DNA from: DATFJZ01 sp034660495 | GTDB lineage: Bacteria; Desulfobacterota; Desulfobacteria; Desulfobacterales; Desulfobacteraceae | Assembly: GCA_034660495.1 (NCBI GenBank) | Contig: JAYEJJ010000210.1 | Span: forward strand, 1 to 12,270 | Length of the DNA stretch: 12,270 nucleotides | Direction: 5' to 3' | Shown: positions 9,382-12,270 of the stretch, in pieces | How the letters are laid out: each line of letters opens with the position of its first letter | Position numbering within the stretch: the first letter of the stretch is position 1 | Translations under genes and position numbers: made by a program | The notes under the pieces: generated by a model | Seen by the model: the letters and a program-made list of their open reading frames with translations, nothing else | What the model was told of the DNA's origin: nothing | Databases searched by the model: none

Positions 9382-10488
9382 TTAAGCCTCCGTTGTCTCA
9401 GGTGTCTGATTCCTGCTGAAAAAAAGGGTTATGGTGATAAATGAATATCCGGCAACCGCAGCAATTGCAGACACAGGGTAAAATATTCCCACAGGGGCCA
9501 GAACAACGGCGGTGAGCCAGTGAATAAGAATTACAGTCCTGGAGTGCAGCTGGATGGGAAAATCTTTTGCTCTGCAGATCACAGCAAGTCCGCAGAGATT
9601 CCATCCATACAATGATGCAAACACATGAAGGTGCATCAGCCATTTTGTTTTGTCGGGCACATAACCGGGGGACATATGTATGAATATATAGGCAATGCCG
9701 GTTACTGCCGTAAACATGAGAAAGCCGATGCCTGATGTCAGAAAAAGTTTCTGCTGGATATGATCGGCAAATTTTATGTACAGATAAAAAATCATAGCAA
9801 CTGCGGCAAAAAGAGCCATTGTGACAAAAATCTGAAGCACAAATTTTTCCATCAGGATAAAAATGAAAAAAACAATCACCCCAAGATTGATGGTCCAGAA
9901 GCAGATTTCCTTGATCAGGACTGCGTATGCGGTCTTTATATGGGTCAGCATGGAAAAGACGGCGGAAAGGGTGACAAGAGAGATGGGAAAGGAAAACCCC
10001 AGAAAAAAGGTGTTTAATGTAAGATGTTTATTTGTCAGCACTTTAAGGTATTCATTGTTGATAATAACCAGAGATGCAATACCAAGACCTGTGGAAAGGC
10101 ACAATAGCGCTGCCAGATGAAATTTTTCAGAGACATCCCGATCCGACTTGAAGAAAATCAGAGGGATAAAGGAAAATTTCTCAATGCGGATTTTTTCCAC
10201 AATGACAATTAAAATCAGGGATGTTATCAGGGTAACCGGATAAAGGGTGAAAAAAGCAGAAAACGCGTAGACAAGGGAAGTACCCCAAAAAAAAGCAATT
10301 GTTTTGGAAATTTTTCTTCCACCCCGGGTGTAGTGTAAAAGTATTGTTCCCCCGGTGCAGAGGTTGAACAAAAAGATGTGCAGCCGTTCATAGTTGTATT
10401 TTTCCAAAGGCAGATAGATCTGCATAAAGCCAAAAACAAGGGCTGTTATCATGAGAAGGGAAAGCAGGCTTTTCATTTGTGTGTTCAT
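9382..10488 (-). CDS. Polytopic inner-membrane protein of unknown function, first gene of the efflux operon
   Basis: I do not recognise this 368-residue protein with confidence. It is almost wholly hydrophobic, with about 10-12 predicted membrane helices and short basic loops. The C-terminal tail (SRNQTPETTEA) is polar. Histidines sit at or near membrane segments: His37, His52, His155, His286 and His288 (LMHLHVFASLYGWNLCG), and His315 and His323 (LHSRTVILIHWL). The HxH followed by a Gly-Trp helix recalls heme-copper-oxidase-like or NnrS-like membrane proteins in which His binds heme or metal; this is only an inference. Its stop is one base from the TolC-like start and it carries that gene's ribosome site, so it belongs to the pump operon. 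It could be an accessory, a sensor, or a redox protein co-expressed with the pump. The ATG at 10488 has no strong Shine-Dalgarno; the ATG at 10476 (residue 5) is an alternative start. Confidence 0.75.
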   Translation of the reverse strand: MNTQMKSLLSLLMITALVFGFMQIYLPLEKYNYERLHIFLFNLCTGGTILLHYTRGGRKISKTIAFFWGTSLVYAFSAFFTLYPVTLITSLILIVIVEKIRIEKFSFIPLIFFKSDRDVSEKFHLAALLCLSTGLGIASLVIINNEYLKVLTNKHLTLNTFFLGFSFPISLVTLSAVFSMLTHIKTAYAVLIKEICFWTINLGVIVFFIFILMEKFVLQIFVTMALFAAVAMIFYLYIKFADHIQQKLFLTSGIGFLMFTAVTGIAYIFIHMSPGYVPDKTKWLMHLHVFASLYGWNLCGLAVICRAKDFPIQLHSRTVILIHWLTAVVLAPVGIFYPVSAIAAVAGYSFITITLFFSRNQTPETTEA

Positions 10489-10495
10489 AGGGTGT

Positions 10496-10524
10496 TTTGT
10501 AACGGTTTAAATATATTTGTTCAA
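10496..10524 (-). promoter_or_regulatory. Candidate promoter of the efflux operon
   Basis: On the minus strand, TTGAAC (10519-10524) and TACAAA (10496-10501) are 17 bp apart, each matching 4/6 of the sigma70 boxes, within a distinctly AT-rich stretch between the heptamer array and the first ATG. If it is used, the transcript would begin at or next to the start codon, giving an almost leaderless message. That fits the missing Shine-Dalgarno but makes the call weak. Confidence 0.3.
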
Positions 10525-10539
10525 GGTTTTTTTATATGA

Positions 10540-10637
10540 AAGCCATCAGCCGTCAGTCATCAGCCATCAGTCATCAGCCATCAGCTAACAGCTAACAGCT
10601 AACAGCTAACAGCTAACAGCTAACAGCTAAAAGCTTT
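10540..10637. repeat. Heptanucleotide tandem array, 14 units
   Basis: Ninety-eight bases read as fourteen 7-bp units on the plus strand: AAGCCAT, CAGCCGT, CAGTCAT, CAGCCAT, CAGTCAT, CAGCCAT, then seven perfect CAGCTAA copies (10582-10630), then AAGCTTT. The array is flanked by a perfect 8-bp inverted repeat, ATGAAAGC (10536-10543) and GCTTTCAT (10633-10640). The seven identical copies each contain the palindrome AGCT and look recently expanded, while the left units alternate CAGCCAT and CAGTCAT. It lies 52 bp upstream of the efflux-operon ATG and overlaps the current stop codon (10627-10629) of the broken epimerase. Confidence 0.95.
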
Positions 10638-10705
10638 CATGCTTTGTTGTGCCTGTCAAGGCATGGACGTTAGTGGAAAAAAGGTATCTGCATCCATTGG
10701 ACGGG

Positions 10706-11660
10706 TTATCTGCCCAGCACATGCTGAAGCGCGCCGGCAGTGTTTTATGCCGGAAGTTGAAACCGCTGTTGAGCAGTTTTTCAGGTTTAACCCGGGCGCT
10801 TGTTAAAAGGGTTTCCTGTCCCATTCTGCCCCATATGGATGTTACAATGATCCGGGGCAGGAACAAAAAGACAGGCTTTGAAAACACATGTCCCAGCTGC
10901 TTTGAAAATTCATGGTTTGTAACTGGAACCGGTGCTGTCAGATTGACAGGGCCTTTGATTGTTCGGTTTTCCAGGATATGGTGAATGGCATACAGCAGAT
11001 CATCCATGCTGATCCAGCTGATATACTGCCTGCCCCGGCCGATTACAGTGCCAAGTCCTGCTTTAAAGGCAGGGGCCATTTTTTTCAGAGCGCCGCCTGA
11101 GGGCGAAAGCACCACACCGGTTCTAAGCGTAACAAGCCGTATCCCGGCTTTTTCTGCTGGCTTTGCCGCCTTTTCCCATTGACTGCACACCCTTGAGATG
11201 AACAGATCTCCGGGGTCTGCTGTTTCAGTGAAACACGTTTTTCTGCCGTTTCCATAAAAACCAATGGCAGAGGATGTTATAAAAACCAATGGCAGAGGAT
11301 GTTATAAAAACCAATGGCAGAGGATGTTATAAAAACCGCCGGCTTTTTTTTCATTTTTGCCAGGGTTGATGCCAGCAGCTGTGTGGGCCTGATCCGGGAG
11401 TCAATAATTGTTTTCTGCTGGGTTTCAGTCCATCTGCCCCTGGTTATATCCGCGCCGTTCAGGTTGATAACCGCATCAAAGGGAGCGTGTGTGTCAATGT
11501 CCAGAATCCCCTTTTCAGGATCCCAGAAGATGTTTTTCTCTGACACCTCTTTTTTATTTCTAACAAGAGACAAAACATCGTGGCCCAGGGTCTGCAGGAA
11601 GGGAACCAGCACTCTGCCAATGGTGCCGCTGGCGCCTGACACAAGGATTCTTTTTTTGTA
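10706..11660 (-). pseudogene. TIGR01777/YfcH-type NAD(P)-dependent epimerase, broken by a 25-bp triplication and a second frameshift
   Basis: This is an extended short-chain dehydrogenase of the TIGR01777 (YfcH-like) family, ancestrally about 300 residues. The Rossmann motif SGASGTIGRVLVP lies near the N-terminus, followed by INLNGADITRGRWTE, a typical family segment. The active-site segment VFITSSAIGFYGNGR is next, then TLRTGVVLSPSGGALKKM, ISWISMDDLLYAIHHIL, GPVNLTAPVPVTN and LLTSARVKPEKLLNSGFNF. The reading frame is broken at 11254-11337 by three tandem copies of a 25-bp unit; the 5' frame ends at a TAA at 11277-11279. Near 10727-10734 a one-base shift in a GCGCGC run replaces the expected ending ALQHVLGR and its stop (TAA at 10706-10708) with an out-of-frame tail running to 10627. 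The start is unclear: the Rossmann strand extends upstream of the GTG at 11640-11642 (KKRILVSGASG), but the frame reaches a TGA at 11667-11669 with no ATG between. Confidence 0.85.
11254..11337. repeat. 25-bp direct repeat, 3 full copies plus 9 bp
   Basis: Identical 25-bp units occupy 11254-11278, 11279-11303 and 11304-11328, followed by the first nine bases of a fourth (11329-11337). Each begins ATAAAAACC and ends AGGATGTT. On the minus strand one unit encodes FITSSAIGFY, the catalytic segment of the epimerase. Fifty extra bases shift the frame, and the second-to-third copy junction creates a TAA. Perfect identity of the copies implies a very recent event, or an assembly artefact. Confidence 0.97.
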
Positions 11661-11666
11661 TCCTAT

Positions 11667-11913
11667 TCAAAAACCATGGGCGATTGAAAAAACAAACTAT
11701 ACGTCTCAAAAAGTGACGGCAGGATAATCGTACACCATCATACAATTATAGATGATCACAGATGAAAAGATACTTTCCTTTCCTTTCCTTTCCTTACCTT
11801 ATATACTATATGGAACAGTATCAAGTCATTTGTTATGCACTATAAAAACAATATGATTGCACAAATGGATCGTCTATGAATCTGCCTTCGTGTTGGTTTG
11901 ACAGAAAGAAGAA
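11667..11913. other. Non-coding spacer between epimerase pseudogene and transposase
   Basis: About 250 bp contain no supported gene. The spacer is AT-rich in the middle. It holds the CTTTC repeat, a minus-strand TATAAT (11745-11750) flanked by ATCAT/ATGAT, and a near-palindrome ATATACTATAT (about 11800-11811). The TATAAT has no good -35 box at 17 bp, so no promoter is called. It probably includes the end of the insertion element, but the terminal repeat cannot be found because the partner end is outside the window. Confidence 0.4.
11773..11797. repeat. Pentanucleotide repeat (CTTTC)4 plus one variant unit
   Basis: Four perfect CTTTC units (11773-11792) are followed by CTTAC (11793-11797). 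The tract is short and non-coding. On the minus strand it is a purine tract upstream of the epimerase pseudogene. Confidence 0.9.
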
Positions 11914-12270
11914 TTAACCAGGCTGCAGCTTTGCTTTTTCCACAATCAAATCGGAAAGCGCCGGCATGCTGAATTTTTTGGAAACCCTGTCGTTAATATA
12001 TTGAAAGGCGTTGACACCCAGTTTTTTGGCGGTGTTAACAATGGTAAGGAACGCATCTTTTGCGGTTGTACCAGCCTCGGATATCGTGTGCAGGCTGACA
12101 TCCTGTCTGCGTTTTTCAACTCTTGCCCCCAACTCTGAATCATTGTTATGTAATGGGAGACAGGGATGTTTCAGAACCATTAAGAGGTGTTCTTTTTTGT
12201 TCCGGCTCTTTTCTATACGATCGTTTAAATCTTCATAAACCGTTTTGGTAGAAAATAGCTTGTCAAATTC
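11914..12270 (-). CDS. IS66-like transposase, C-terminal part (5' end beyond window)
   Basis: The frame is open from the right window edge to a TAA at 11914-11916, giving 118 visible residues; the N-terminus and most of the catalytic core lie outside. The segment PLHNNDSELGARVEKRRQDV, then HTISEAGTTAKDAFLTIVNTAKKLGVN and a C-terminal MPALSDLIVEKAK, matches from memory the end of DDE transposases usually annotated IS66 family. The Glu in NNDSELGAR would be the last acidic catalytic residue. No lesion is visible in this part. It points to a mobile element next to the degraded epimerase. The family assignment is fairly sure; the exact IS subgroup is not. Confidence 0.75.
   Translation of the reverse strand, partial: EFDKLFSTKTVYEDLNDRIEKSRNKKEHLLMVLKHPCLPLHNNDSELGARVEKRRQDVSLHTISEAGTTAKDAFLTIVNTAKKLGVNAFQYINDRVSKKFSMPALSDLIVEKAKLQPG

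Noticed and set aside
10540..10637. CRISPR-like array
   Set aside because: The units are contiguous 7-mers with no spacers.

Overview
The window looks like chromosomal DNA of a Gram-negative bacterium, most likely a deltaproteobacterial sulfate-reducer type (Desulfobacterales-like). This is an inference from the style of the proteins: a periplasmic ABC_sub_bind/PAS/histidine-kinase fusion, an RND efflux pump of a particular subgroup, and intermediate GC content. Nothing here fixes the taxon. All intact genes lie on the minus strand, so transcription runs from right to left.

Layout from left to right. (1) Positions 1-666 are AT-rich and hold the plus-strand remnant of an unnamed envelope-type protein, interrupted by an in-frame TGA. 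(2) Positions 801-3442 (minus) were a membrane sensor histidine kinase of about 880 residues. It is now split by a one-base frameshift in an A5 run and by a CAA-to-TAA-type nonsense codon just before the kinase domain. (3) Positions 3574-10488 (minus) form an intact, tightly packed four-gene operon: an unrecognised polytopic membrane protein, a TolC-family outer-membrane factor, a membrane fusion protein and a 1090-residue RND permease. Together the last three form a complete tripartite efflux pump spanning both membranes. (4) Positions 10540-10637 are a 14-unit heptanucleotide array directly upstream of that operon. (5) Positions 10706 to about 11660 (minus) were a TIGR01777/YfcH-type NAD(P)-dependent epimerase. 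It is now broken by a 25-bp triplication across its active-site segment and by a second frameshift near its C-terminus. (6) Positions 11667-11913 are non-coding and contain a pentanucleotide repeat. (7) Positions 11914-12270 (minus) are the C-terminal part of an IS66-like transposase that runs off the right edge.

The main message is contrast: one well-preserved efflux operon sits between at least three decaying genes, short tandem repeats of three different periods (5, 7 and 25 bp), and an insertion-sequence gene. I did not find a convincing new defence, CRISPR or biosynthetic system. The items most worth a second look are the triplication in the epimerase, the heptamer array next to the efflux operon, and the unrecognised first gene of that operon.
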